13,482 nt of DNA, taken from contig CAMLMI010000101.1 of the NCBI GenBank assembly GCA_946480965.1, positions 1 through 13,482 on the forward strand, in the 5' to 3' direction. This document shows, in pieces, positions 1 to 6,845 of the stretch (its first letter is position 1; the number at the start of each line of letters is the position of its first letter). Under the pieces are notes generated by a model that was given only the letters and a program-made list of their open reading frames with translations, was not told the origin of the DNA and did no database searches. The translations under genes and the position numbers were made by a program. The stretch is from an uncultured Verrucomicrobiales bacterium (GTDB lineage: Bacteria; Verrucomicrobiota; Verrucomicrobiae; Limisphaerales; CANJSG01).

Positions 1-359
1 CCGCCTGTTTGGCCGTGGGCAATTACGACGCCGCGCTGCGCCACACGGAGGACGCCGATCTTGGCCAGCGCCTCAAGCAAGCCGGTTGGTCCGTGGTGAT
101 GGACCCGGCGCTGGTGTCGCTCTCCACCGTCCGCAACAGCCTCGGCCAGGTGCTGGAACGCTATTGGCGCTGGAACGTCGGCAAGTCCGAGACCATTTCC
201 GTGCCCGCCTACTTCCGCGCGATCTGGTTCGCCTTCCGCGTCATGGCCGCCCGCGATTTATCGGAGCGCGACTGGCCTGCGGCCGCGATCAGTCTGTATT
301 CGCCGCACTACCAGTTCTGGCGCTCTGTGTTTCGCCGCGCCACCCGGTCCCACCAATAG
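1..359 (+). CDS. Family 2 glycosyltransferase, C-terminal part (cut by left edge)
   Basis: The open frame enters from the left edge (first full codon at base 3) and ends with TAG at 357-359, leaving 118 visible residues. The segment GNYDAALRHTEDADLGQRL is the acceptor-side ED region typical of GT2 (GT-A fold) enzymes: a G-x-Y/F-D turn, then the H-T-E-D-A-D-L stretch that carries the catalytic-base acid. The nucleotide-sugar binding half, with its DxD motif, lies outside the window. After the ED region come a YWRW segment and a moderately hydrophobic stretch (AYFRAIWFAFRVMAARD), probably membrane-associated. The TTG at base 9 is not the real start, because the conserved region is already under way there. 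It would transfer a sugar from a nucleotide donor to a lipid-linked glycan at the inner face of the cytoplasmic membrane. Donor and acceptor cannot be read from sequence. The next gene begins 16 bases after the stop. Confidence 0.85.
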   Translation, partial: ACLAVGNYDAALRHTEDADLGQRLKQAGWSVVMDPALVSLSTVRNSLGQVLERYWRWNVGKSETISVPAYFRAIWFAFRVMAARDLSERDWPAAAISLYSPHYQFWRSVFRRATRSHQ

Positions 360-375
360 CCCGGCCGATTCCCCG

Positions 376-1608
376 ATGTCCTACGCCGTCAAACCGCCGT
401 CCCGGATCAAGACCGCCCTGCGCGGAGCGGCCCGGTCGTTCAAACGGCTCGCGACCGGTCCGATGGAGCTGCTGCCCGGCACCTCGGAAAGCTTCGGCCC
501 GCCGCGCGGCATCGAATCCTCGGCCGAAGCCTGGCTCGCCCGCCGTCCGGATGCGGGCCATTGGACCTCGCTGAGCCCCGTTCGCCAAACCACGCGGAAG
601 GCTCCGCACCACGCCGATCCCGCCATCGCCGCGATCTTCGCCACGATGGCTTCGGGCCGGATCAAGGCCCGCGCCGTGGCCGAACTGAAGGGCGCGCGTT
701 TCTGGGGCAGCGCCTACGGCTGCACGATCTCGACGGACGACCGCATCCTCCACGATCTGTCGCCCACGTTCGCGGATCTGGATCGTTCCGTGCCCAATCC
801 CCGGCGGCACGATGCACGGTTCCATTTCAAGCTCCCGCCCGTGCAGAAGTTCAACGGCACCCTGGCCGCGATCAACAGCTACGGGCACGAGAACTTCCAT
901 CATTGGCTGCTCGACACGCTGCCGTCGTTCGGTCGCCTGTTGGAAGCAGGCTATCGACTGGATCAGTTCGATGGTTTTCTGCTGCGTTGCTCAACCAAGG
1001 CTTTCAATCGCGACGTTTTGGAACGTCTCGGCATTCCCGCCGCGAAGATTGTTCCGGCCAACATCCGCGCGCATCTCAAGCCGGACCGTTTGGTCGTCCC
1101 GACCTACTCCGAACCCGCCCGACAACCGGAGCTCTACGACTACACGCCGGAAGGACTGAAGTTCGTCCGCTCGCTCTTCCTCGACGGACGGACGCCCTCA
1201 CCGGTCGATGCCGACAAGATCGTGGTCAACCGCGACCGGGCCCGGGCCCGTCGGCTGGTCCATGGCGACCGCATCCATGAACGGCTCCGGCGCGAAGGCT
1301 ACGTGGCCGTCTATCTGGAAGACCTTTCGGTCGCGCAGCAGGCGGCGCTCTTCCAGCGCGTGAAGCGCGTCATCATGCCAACTGGTGGAGGCCTCGCGAA
1401 CATGGTCTTCTCCGATCCCGGCACCCGCTTGATCGAGCTCTTCAGCCCCGCCTATCTGCCGACCTTCTGCCTGCCGCTCTGCCAGGCGCTCGACCAGGAA
1501 TACGTCGCGCTCGTCGGCGACGACACCCTCGGCGGCACCGGCCACCACGACGCGGGCAATCTCGTGGACATCCAAGTGCCCGAGGAACGCATTCTCGCCT
1601 TTGCCTGA
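376..1608 (+). CDS. GT61 (DUF563-type) glycosyltransferase
   Basis: The 410-residue product carries the landmarks of the GT61/DUF563 family. YGHENFHHWLLDTLP at residues 169-183 matches the family's N-x-x-H-W-L-l-D signature. VVNRDRARARRLVH at 283-296 is the 'I-x-R' strand followed by basic residues. PTGGGLANMVFSDPG at 335-349 with LIELFSP at 352-358 is the C-terminal 'G-a/g-G-L-x-N ... G-x-x-x-I-E-l' donor-binding region. GT61 contains plant xylosyl- and arabinosyltransferases, the animal O-GlcNAc transferase EOGT and many bacterial capsule or LPS enzymes, so the sugar cannot be assigned. I see no signal peptide; the N-terminus is basic (residues 6-30) and the protein is probably cytosolic. 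ATG 376 follows the previous stop by 16 bases, without a clear Shine-Dalgarno sequence. The 3' end overlaps the next gene by 8 bases. Confidence 0.85.
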   Translation: MSYAVKPPSRIKTALRGAARSFKRLATGPMELLPGTSESFGPPRGIESSAEAWLARRPDAGHWTSLSPVRQTTRKAPHHADPAIAAIFATMASGRIKARAVAELKGARFWGSAYGCTISTDDRILHDLSPTFADLDRSVPNPRRHDARFHFKLPPVQKFNGTLAAINSYGHENFHHWLLDTLPSFGRLLEAGYRLDQFDGFLLRCSTKAFNRDVLERLGIPAAKIVPANIRAHLKPDRLVVPTYSEPARQPELYDYTPEGLKFVRSLFLDGRTPSPVDADKIVVNRDRARARRLVHGDRIHERLRREGYVAVYLEDLSVAQQAALFQRVKRVIMPTGGGLANMVFSDPGTRLIELFSPAYLPTFCLPLCQALDQEYVALVGDDTLGGTGHHDAGNLVDIQVPEERILAFA

Positions 1609-2710
1609 AACCCTCCAGTCCGCAGCCGCCAAGGCTCCCGCGCCCAACCGCGACGCTCGTCTCGACGTGCTGCGCGGTCTCGGCATCGTGGCCATCCTGA
1701 TCGCCCATACCGGTGCGCCGCCGCTCCTGTTCCAGATCCGGAACTTCGACGTGCCGCTCATGGCCATGCTGGTGGGTGCGTCGTTCGCGCTCTCGCGTTC
1801 GGCCAAAGGGAGCTACTGGGACTATCTCTTCACCCGGACCTTTCGCCTCGTCGCGCCGGTCTGGATTTTTCTGACCGTCGTGTTTCTGGCGGTCTTCGCC
1901 GCTTCGCAGGTCTTCGAGCTGAAGTTCCCCTATTTCCGGAACCAGATCATCTCCAGCTATCTCCTGCTCCAAGGCATCGGCGCGGTCTGGATCATCCGCG
2001 TCTTCGTGTTGGTCGGCGCGCTGCTGCCGCTGGTGCGCCCACGTTTGTTGAAGCTGCCATCCGCAGCGGCCGTCGCCGTTTGTGTGGCGGCGTTCGGCCT
2101 CTACGAACTGGCCCGGCATCTCGACGTGAAGGCTTGGCCGAAACCGCTCTCGCTCCTCTATTCCGAGGTCTTCCTCTTCGCCATTCCCTACACGCTGCTG
2201 GCCTTGCTGGGCGGAATCCTGGCGCGTCCCGCCGCGCGGCTCCACGCCATGCTCGGCCTGGGCTTCCTGGCGATCTTCGTCGGACAAGCCTTCTACTACG
2301 GTGCAGGTCCCGGACGGTTCATCCAGACACAGGGCTTCAAGTATCCGCCCCAGCTCTACTACCTGGCCTACGCGATCGGCGCTTCGTTCCTGATCTCGGC
2401 CTGCGTGCAGTGGTCGAAGCTGTCTGACCGAACTCCGGGCCAGGTCCTGGCCAAGCTCGGTCAACAGACGATGTGGATCTATCTCTGGCACATCCTGTTC
2501 ATCGAGATGTTCGAGCTCTTCCGCTGGAACAAGCTCTTCCAAAGCATCTCCCTGAACGGCCTATCGATGGGCTTCCCGCTCTACTTCGTCTCCATCGCCG
2601 GACTTTCCATCGGCTTCGCGAAGTTTCAGCACATCGCCATCGAACGCTGGATCGCTCCGCGTCTTTCGGAACCGCGCGCCGCCGGCGTCCGCCGCATCTT
2701 CACCGGCTAG
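1601..2710 (+). CDS. Acyltransferase-3 membrane protein (first of two)
   Basis: This 369-residue polytopic membrane protein has about ten hydrophobic segments. It shows both marks of the AT3 family: R-x10-H in the first membrane helix (R25 to H36, within LDVLRGLGIVAILIAH) and R-x-x-R after the second (R79 to R82, TRTFR). NFDVPLMAMLVGASFAL at 48-64 and WIYLWHILFIE at 292-302 resemble the fucose-4-O-acetylase/OpgC-like branch more than OafA. No SGNH esterase domain is fused. It would move an acyl group, most likely acetyl, across the membrane onto the glycan. The start is TTG at 1601, overlapping the GT61 stop by 8 bases. I chose it because the next in-frame start candidate, GTG in the DVLRG segment, would cut into helix 1. 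Upstream the frame stays open for a while without a nearby ATG, so the start is the least certain part. Confidence 0.85.
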   Translation: MPETLQSAAAKAPAPNRDARLDVLRGLGIVAILIAHTGAPPLLFQIRNFDVPLMAMLVGASFALSRSAKGSYWDYLFTRTFRLVAPVWIFLTVVFLAVFAASQVFELKFPYFRNQIISSYLLLQGIGAVWIIRVFVLVGALLPLVRPRLLKLPSAAAVAVCVAAFGLYELARHLDVKAWPKPLSLLYSEVFLFAIPYTLLALLGGILARPAARLHAMLGLGFLAIFVGQAFYYGAGPGRFIQTQGFKYPPQLYYLAYAIGASFLISACVQWSKLSDRTPGQVLAKLGQQTMWIYLWHILFIEMFELFRWNKLFQSISLNGLSMGFPLYFVSIAGLSIGFAKFQHIAIERWIAPRLSEPRAAGVRRIFTG

Positions 2711-2714
2711 CTCG

Positions 2715-3599
2715 ATGAACCCTCTCCGCCTCAGCGTCGTCATCCCCACCTGCCGTCGGCCGGACCTCGTCGTCCAGTGCCTCGACCGCTTGGCTCCGGG
2801 GAAGCAGACCGTGCCCGCCGACGCCTACCACGTCGTCGTCACCGACGACGGCAAAGATTCTCCCACGGCCGCCATCATGGCGGAGAAATACCCTTGGGCG
2901 AAGTGGGTCCAGGGCCCCAGCCGCGGTCCCGCCGCCAACCGCAACAACGGCGCGCGCCATGCCCGCGCCGCCTGGATCGCCTTCACCGACGACGATTGCC
3001 TGCCCGATCCGAACTGGCTGGAGACGATCCTCAAGGCCTTCGAGCAGGGCGCGCGCGCCGTGGAAGGCGCGGTGCATCCGCTCGGCGACCTTTCGCCCGA
3101 CGGCATGGAGTGCCCGGCGAATCTGGACGGCGACCGTTTCTGGTCCGCGAACATCGCGGTGGAGCGCGCCCTCTTCGAGCAGCTCGGCGGCTTCGACGAA
3201 CGGTTCCTCACCGCCGCCTACGAGGACCAGGACTTGCACGTCCGCCTCAAGCAGCTCGTGCCCGTCGTGTGGGTGCCCGGCTGCATCGTGCGCCATCCCG
3301 TCCGCGCGTTCGGCATCCGCAAGCGCCTCGCCGCGCTTCCCGTGCGGATGCACATGTATGCGCGCTATCTGGCGAAACACCGGCCCGAGGAACTCCGACG
3401 CGGACTCGTCTCGCGCATTCTCGCCTGCTGCCGCAACCAGCGCAGCCGGATGAAGCAGAGCCTCTTTCCACCCAAGCCCAAACGGTTCCTCTGGAGCGTG
3501 CTCGAATGCACCGTGGTCCCGTTCGAGATCCAGCGCGCCGCCAAAAAGGCGCTGGCCGAAGTTTCGACCCCGGCGTCGGGACCCCGCCCCGGCGCATGA
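2715..3599 (+). CDS. Family 2 glycosyltransferase
   Basis: The 294-residue product is a complete, textbook GT2 enzyme with a GT-A fold. VVIPTCRRPD (8-17) is the first nucleotide-binding strand and VTDDG (42-46) the second. RNNGARHARAAWIAFTDDDCLPD (residues 76-98) leads into the metal-binding DxD motif, TDDDC, at 91-95. GGFDERFLTAAYEDQDLHVRL (158-178) contains the acceptor-side ED pair at 170-171. A C-terminal region of about 100 residues is rich in Arg/Lys with hydrophobic patches (VRMHMYARYLAKH, LWSVLECTVVPFEI), which suggests peripheral binding to the membrane. The predicted role is transfer of one sugar during repeat-unit assembly in the cytosol; the sugar is unknown. ATG 2715 lies 4 bases after the preceding TAG. 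The stop is embedded in the ATGA that starts the following GT4. Confidence 0.9.
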   Translation: MNPLRLSVVIPTCRRPDLVVQCLDRLAPGKQTVPADAYHVVVTDDGKDSPTAAIMAEKYPWAKWVQGPSRGPAANRNNGARHARAAWIAFTDDDCLPDPNWLETILKAFEQGARAVEGAVHPLGDLSPDGMECPANLDGDRFWSANIAVERALFEQLGGFDERFLTAAYEDQDLHVRLKQLVPVVWVPGCIVRHPVRAFGIRKRLAALPVRMHMYARYLAKHRPEELRRGLVSRILACCRNQRSRMKQSLFPPKPKRFLWSVLECTVVPFEIQRAAKKALAEVSTPASGPRPGA

Positions 3600-4693
3600 A
3601 CGTCCTGATGACCTATCACGGCCTGATGGACCCGGACTCCGGGGCCTGCGGCAGCATGGTGAAGATCGGCCAGGAGATGCGGCAGCGCGGACTCACGGTG
3701 GACTTCTGGACCTACAGCGACCTCGCCCGTCGCGGCTCCACCGTCTCGAACCACTTCCGTTTTCCCTTCAGCGTGTCCCGCCGCATCCATCGCGACCGGA
3801 AGCCCGACCTGCTCGACGCCTGCACCGGCGACAGCTGGGTCGTTGGCGGACGGCGCAACGGCAGCCCGGTTCCGGTCGTCATCCGCAGCTCGGGACTGGA
3901 GCACCAGTTGATGGGCGAGAAGCGTTCTCCGAAGGAGAGCTGGCAGTTCACGCTCTACTGGCGCTGGTTCACGCTCTGGAGCGTGGGCCACGCGCTGCGC
4001 AAGGCCGACCACTTCATCGCGTTGACCCGGGGCGAAGCGGAGTTCGCCGCGACCCGTCTCGGCGTCGCTCGCGAGCGCATCTCGGTCATGGCGCACATCA
4101 TGCCGGCGCACTTTTACACGCCGCCGAAACGCGCGTTGCCGAGCGAGTTCTCCATCCTCTGGGTCGCCTCGTGGAACGAACGCAAGGGCAAGGTCGAACT
4201 GGTCCGCGCGCTCGATCAACTCCACGCGGAGGGCGTGGACTTCAAGCTGACCCTCGCGGGCACGCGGGTGTCCCAGGCCGCCATTCATGCGGAGATTCCG
4301 GCCGCTTGGCGCTCGCGCGTCCACGTCATCGAATCGCTGCCGAACAAGGCCCTGCCCGACCTCTACGCGAAGCACCACGTCTTCGCCTTTCCCTCGCGCT
4401 ACGAAGGCTTCGGCAAGTCCCTGACCGAGGCGATGCTCTGCGGCTGCCCGCCGGTCTGCACCAACGCGGGCGTCGCCGAAGGGCTCGTCCGCGACGGCTT
4501 GAACGGCTACCTCGTGGGCATCGACCGCGCGGACGAACTTGCGGCCGCCTTCCGCCACGCGGCATCGCACCGTGACGGATTGGAAAAGCTCGGAGCGCAG
4601 GCAAGAGCCAATGTGCAGGAGCTGTTTTCCGACCGGGTCTATGACGAACGCGTGGCGCTCTACCGCCGGTTGATCGAGGCCCAACGCCCATGA
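3596..4693 (+). CDS. GT4 family (GT-B) glycosyltransferase
   Basis: The product has 365 residues. The N-terminal half has GACGSMVKIGQEM (16-28), equivalent to the G-G-x-x-x-x-x-x-L-x-x-x-L acceptor loop. The C-terminal half has LWVASWNERKG (188-198), the 'G-R-x-x-x-x-K-G' donor-site strand in a variant form, and SRYEGFGKSLTEAMLCG (267-283), which contains the E-x7-E signature (E270, E278) of retaining GT4 enzymes. VRDGLNGYLV (298-307) is the usual strand near the C-terminus. The open frame extends far upstream, but ATG 3596 is the start: it forms an ATGA overlap with the preceding GT2 stop, and the first residues, MNVLMTYHGL, are a standard first beta strand. The upstream extension is an Arg-rich shadow of the GT2 gene. 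It is a predicted cytosolic glycosyltransferase of unknown sugar. Confidence 0.9.
   Translation: MNVLMTYHGLMDPDSGACGSMVKIGQEMRQRGLTVDFWTYSDLARRGSTVSNHFRFPFSVSRRIHRDRKPDLLDACTGDSWVVGGRRNGSPVPVVIRSSGLEHQLMGEKRSPKESWQFTLYWRWFTLWSVGHALRKADHFIALTRGEAEFAATRLGVARERISVMAHIMPAHFYTPPKRALPSEFSILWVASWNERKGKVELVRALDQLHAEGVDFKLTLAGTRVSQAAIHAEIPAAWRSRVHVIESLPNKALPDLYAKHHVFAFPSRYEGFGKSLTEAMLCGCPPVCTNAGVAEGLVRDGLNGYLVGIDRADELAAAFRHAASHRDGLEKLGAQARANVQELFSDRVYDERVALYRRLIEAQRP
4676..4679 (+). promoter_or_regulatory. Shine-Dalgarno-like site for the exostosin-like gene
   Basis: GAGG lies 10 bases upstream of ATG 4690, inside the 3' end of the preceding GT4 gene. It is one of only two clear Shine-Dalgarno-like sequences at the junctions of this window, and it supports ATG 4690 as the start. 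Confidence 0.45.
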
Positions 4694-5724
4694 AGATCCT
4701 CCTGACACACCCGCCGGTCGCGAACGTCCACGCCTGGGAAGGTCCGGCATTTGTCGCTTCGATTCGCGACCTCTTCCTCGCCAGCCGCGACCGGCGCGGC
4801 CACGAGCTGACGGACGATCCGGCCGCCGCCGATCTCATCCTTTACCTCGAACCGAACTGCTTCCGCGACCGCCCCTACGCCGAGCTGTTGTTGCGCGAGG
4901 ACTTCGTCCGTCGTTTTCCGGAGAAGTGTTTCGCCTACAACTACGCCGACTTCTTCATGGGCTACCTGCCTGGCATCTACTCCAGCCTGCCGCAGGAACA
5001 CGCCCACAGCGGCCGGTTCGCCAGTTGGAACTACATCCTCGGCCTGCCCAACCCGCTCGTCGAAGAAGCCGCCCCGCGTCGCGACTCGGTGCAGCCGAAG
5101 CTGCTCTTCTCCTTTCGCGGCAGCCGGTCGGCCAAGGTGCGCGGAACCATCCTCGACCACAAAGCGGAGTGGACCGCGTTCAGCCGCCTGACCGAACTCG
5201 ACAAGCAGTTCTTCTACAACCTGACGCCCGCGCTGAAGAGCGCCTTCGTGGACGAGATTCTGGAAAGCCGCTTCGTCCTCTGCCCGCGCGGACTGGGCTG
5301 CGCCTCGCATCGCCTCTTTGAAACGATGGTGCTGGGGCGCGTGCCCGTGATCCTTTCCGATGCGTGGGTGCCGCCCACGGGCCCGGCTTGGGACACCTTC
5401 TCCGTGCGCGTGGCCGAACGCGACGCCGCGCAATTGCCGGAGATTCTGCGCCCGTTGGAAAAACGTTCCGCCGAGATGGGCCGCCTCGCCCGCGAAGCGT
5501 GGGACCAGTGGTTCGCGCCCGAAGTCCGCATCCCGCTCTTCTTCGACCGCTTGGCCGAACTCGCCCGCCAGCAACCCAAGGAGAAGCCCGACTACGCCAA
5601 GCTCTGGCGCAGCGGCAGCTTCTACGCGCCCTACGGTTTGGCCCCGCACCAGAAGTTCTGGAAGAACCTGCGCCAAGGCACGGTCTTCAAGAAGCTCGCC
5701 CGCAAGCTCCGACCCTCTTCGTGA
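4690..5724 (+). CDS. Exostosin-family (GT47-like) glycosyltransferase
   Basis: The 344-residue protein is recognised by its C-terminal exostosin signature. KLLFSFRGSRS at 137-147 corresponds to the 'R-x-x-L-x-x-F-x-G' strand. FVLCPRGLGCASHRLFETM (195-213) followed by GRVPVILSD (216-224) matches the exostosin 'F-C-L-x-P-x-G ... R-x-x-E-a-l-x-x-G-C-I-P-V-I-x-x-D' block. In animals exostosins polymerise heparan sulfate, and in plants GT47 enzymes make wall polysaccharides. Bacterial members are found in capsule and exopolysaccharide clusters and are mostly uncharacterised. There is no N-terminal membrane anchor, unlike the Golgi enzymes, so a cytosolic location is inferred. The last 45 residues are Lys/Arg-rich (WKNLRQGTVFKKLARKLR), possibly a membrane-contact tail. 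ATG 4690 overlaps the previous stop (ATGA) and has a GAGG 10 bases upstream. The 3' end forms a GTGA overlap with the next gene. Confidence 0.82.
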   Translation: MKILLTHPPVANVHAWEGPAFVASIRDLFLASRDRRGHELTDDPAAADLILYLEPNCFRDRPYAELLLREDFVRRFPEKCFAYNYADFFMGYLPGIYSSLPQEHAHSGRFASWNYILGLPNPLVEEAAPRRDSVQPKLLFSFRGSRSAKVRGTILDHKAEWTAFSRLTELDKQFFYNLTPALKSAFVDEILESRFVLCPRGLGCASHRLFETMVLGRVPVILSDAWVPPTGPAWDTFSVRVAERDAAQLPEILRPLEKRSAEMGRLAREAWDQWFAPEVRIPLFFDRLAELARQQPKEKPDYAKLWRSGSFYAPYGLAPHQKFWKNLRQGTVFKKLARKLRPSS

Positions 5725-6845
5725 CGCCCGTCACTCACATCGTCCCGCGTTTTCCGCCGCAGATCGACGGCCTCGGCGACTACTGCCGTCTGCTCGTGGA
5801 CCATCTGGAGCGGCTCCACGGCATTCCGGCCCGCATCCTCGTCGGCGATCCGTCGTGGCGCTCCGCAGGAAGCTCCGGCGATGTTGCGGCCTTGTCGCGC
5901 CGCGATGCTGCGGAGCTGCTGGAGAAACTCGGTTTGGCCGAAACCGTCGTCCTGCACTACGTCTGCTACGGCTACCATCACCGGGGCGTGCCCTTCTGGA
6001 TCAACCGCGCGTTGAAGGCTTGGAAGCAGTCCAACCCGCGTCGGCGGTTGATCGTGGTCTTCCACGAACTCTGGGCCTCGGGACCGCCGTGGAAGTCCGA
6101 GTTCTACTTCAGCCTTTTCCAACGCCATCTCGTGCGGGAACTGCACCGGCTCTGCGACGCCGCCATGACCAGCGTGCCGGTGATGTTCCGTATGCTGGAG
6201 GCCATCGCGCCCGGCAAGACCACCTTCCAGCCCATCCCGAGCAACCTCCCGCAGATCGTGCCCGCGCCCACCAAAGCTCCGGGCAGCCCCGTCACCGTGA
6301 TCGCCTTCGGCCAGGCCGCGTCGCGACTCAAAGGGCTCCAAACCCACGCGCCCCTGCTGCGTGCGTTGCATGCAGGTGGTTTGCTGAAGGGACTCCGTGT
6401 GGTCGGCAAAGGCGCGACGGGCGGATCGACGCCGAGCGAGGATGTCCGCTTTGCCCGAACGTTCCTGCCCGAAGGTTTCGTCGCGGCGGAGAAGGACGTG
6501 ACGCCCCAGCGCGGGGCCGAGCTGCTGGCCGGCTCCGATCTCTTCCTCTCGTATTACCCGTCGATGTTCCTCTGCAAATCGGGCGCGCTGATGGCCGCAT
6601 TGGCCAACAGCTGCGTGCCTGTTTTGCCCGAGACGAAACACGCTGAACCCTTGGCCGACGGACGCGAGTTGCTGGCCTGCGATGGCTCTCCGGCCGCCCT
6701 CGCACGGATCGTCGATCTCGCGCGCAATGGCGGTTTGGCCGCCATCGCCGACGCCGGCAGAGCGTGGCACGACGCCACCGCCACCTGGCCCATCGTCGCG
6801 GGCAAGGCCCAGGCGCTTCTGCGCTCCACCTCTTCGTTCTCATGA
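5721..6845 (+). CDS. GT4-like (GT-B) glycosyltransferase with altered donor-site motif
   Basis: The 374-residue product begins MTPVTHIVPRFPPQIDGLGDYCRLL when GTG 5721 is taken as start. This GTG shares a GTGA with the preceding stop. IDGLGDYCRLLVDHL (15-29) is the glycine loop and helix at the front of GT-B enzymes such as GT4. VVFHELWASGPPW (112-124) is the second conserved loop. The C-terminal half has VIAFGQAASRLKGL (193-206), then LSYYPSMFLCKSGALMAAL (276-294). That last stretch sits where GT4 enzymes normally carry E-x7-E, but no such Glu pair is present and a K-S-G motif stands instead. Related bacterial proteins with K-S-G are annotated as group 1 glycosyltransferases, so I keep that call, with less certainty about its chemistry. 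No Shine-Dalgarno sequence precedes the start; the open frame upstream is a shadow of the exostosin-like gene. It overlaps the next gene by ATGA. Confidence 0.75.
   Translation: MTPVTHIVPRFPPQIDGLGDYCRLLVDHLERLHGIPARILVGDPSWRSAGSSGDVAALSRRDAAELLEKLGLAETVVLHYVCYGYHHRGVPFWINRALKAWKQSNPRRRLIVVFHELWASGPPWKSEFYFSLFQRHLVRELHRLCDAAMTSVPVMFRMLEAIAPGKTTFQPIPSNLPQIVPAPTKAPGSPVTVIAFGQAASRLKGLQTHAPLLRALHAGGLLKGLRVVGKGATGGSTPSEDVRFARTFLPEGFVAAEKDVTPQRGAELLAGSDLFLSYYPSMFLCKSGALMAALANSCVPVLPETKHAEPLADGRELLACDGSPAALARIVDLARNGGLAAIADAGRAWHDATATWPIVAGKAQALLRSTSSFS

Noticed and set aside
1442..2542. Minus-strand open frame (366 codons) opposite the first AT3 gene
   Set aside because: It is extremely rich in Gln, Glu, Arg and Asp, the reverse image of a hydrophobic membrane protein. 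No independent evidence supports it.
2777..3595. In-frame upstream extension of the GT4 gene at 3596 (about 273 codons)
   Set aside because: The extension is Arg-rich nonsense overlapping the complete GT2 gene. The conserved GT4 sequence begins at ATG 3596, which also forms the ATGA junction.
3365..4750. Minus-strand open frame (461 codons) opposite the GT4 gene at 3596
   Set aside because: The composition is Arg/Ala/Val/Glu-rich with no motif. It spans parts of three real + strand genes, which a true gene would be unlikely to do. It is a shadow frame.
5364..5720. In-frame upstream extension of the GT4-like gene at 5721
   Set aside because: It overlaps the conserved end of the exostosin-like gene in another frame and has no conserved content. 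GTG 5721 sits at the junction and starts a normal first strand.
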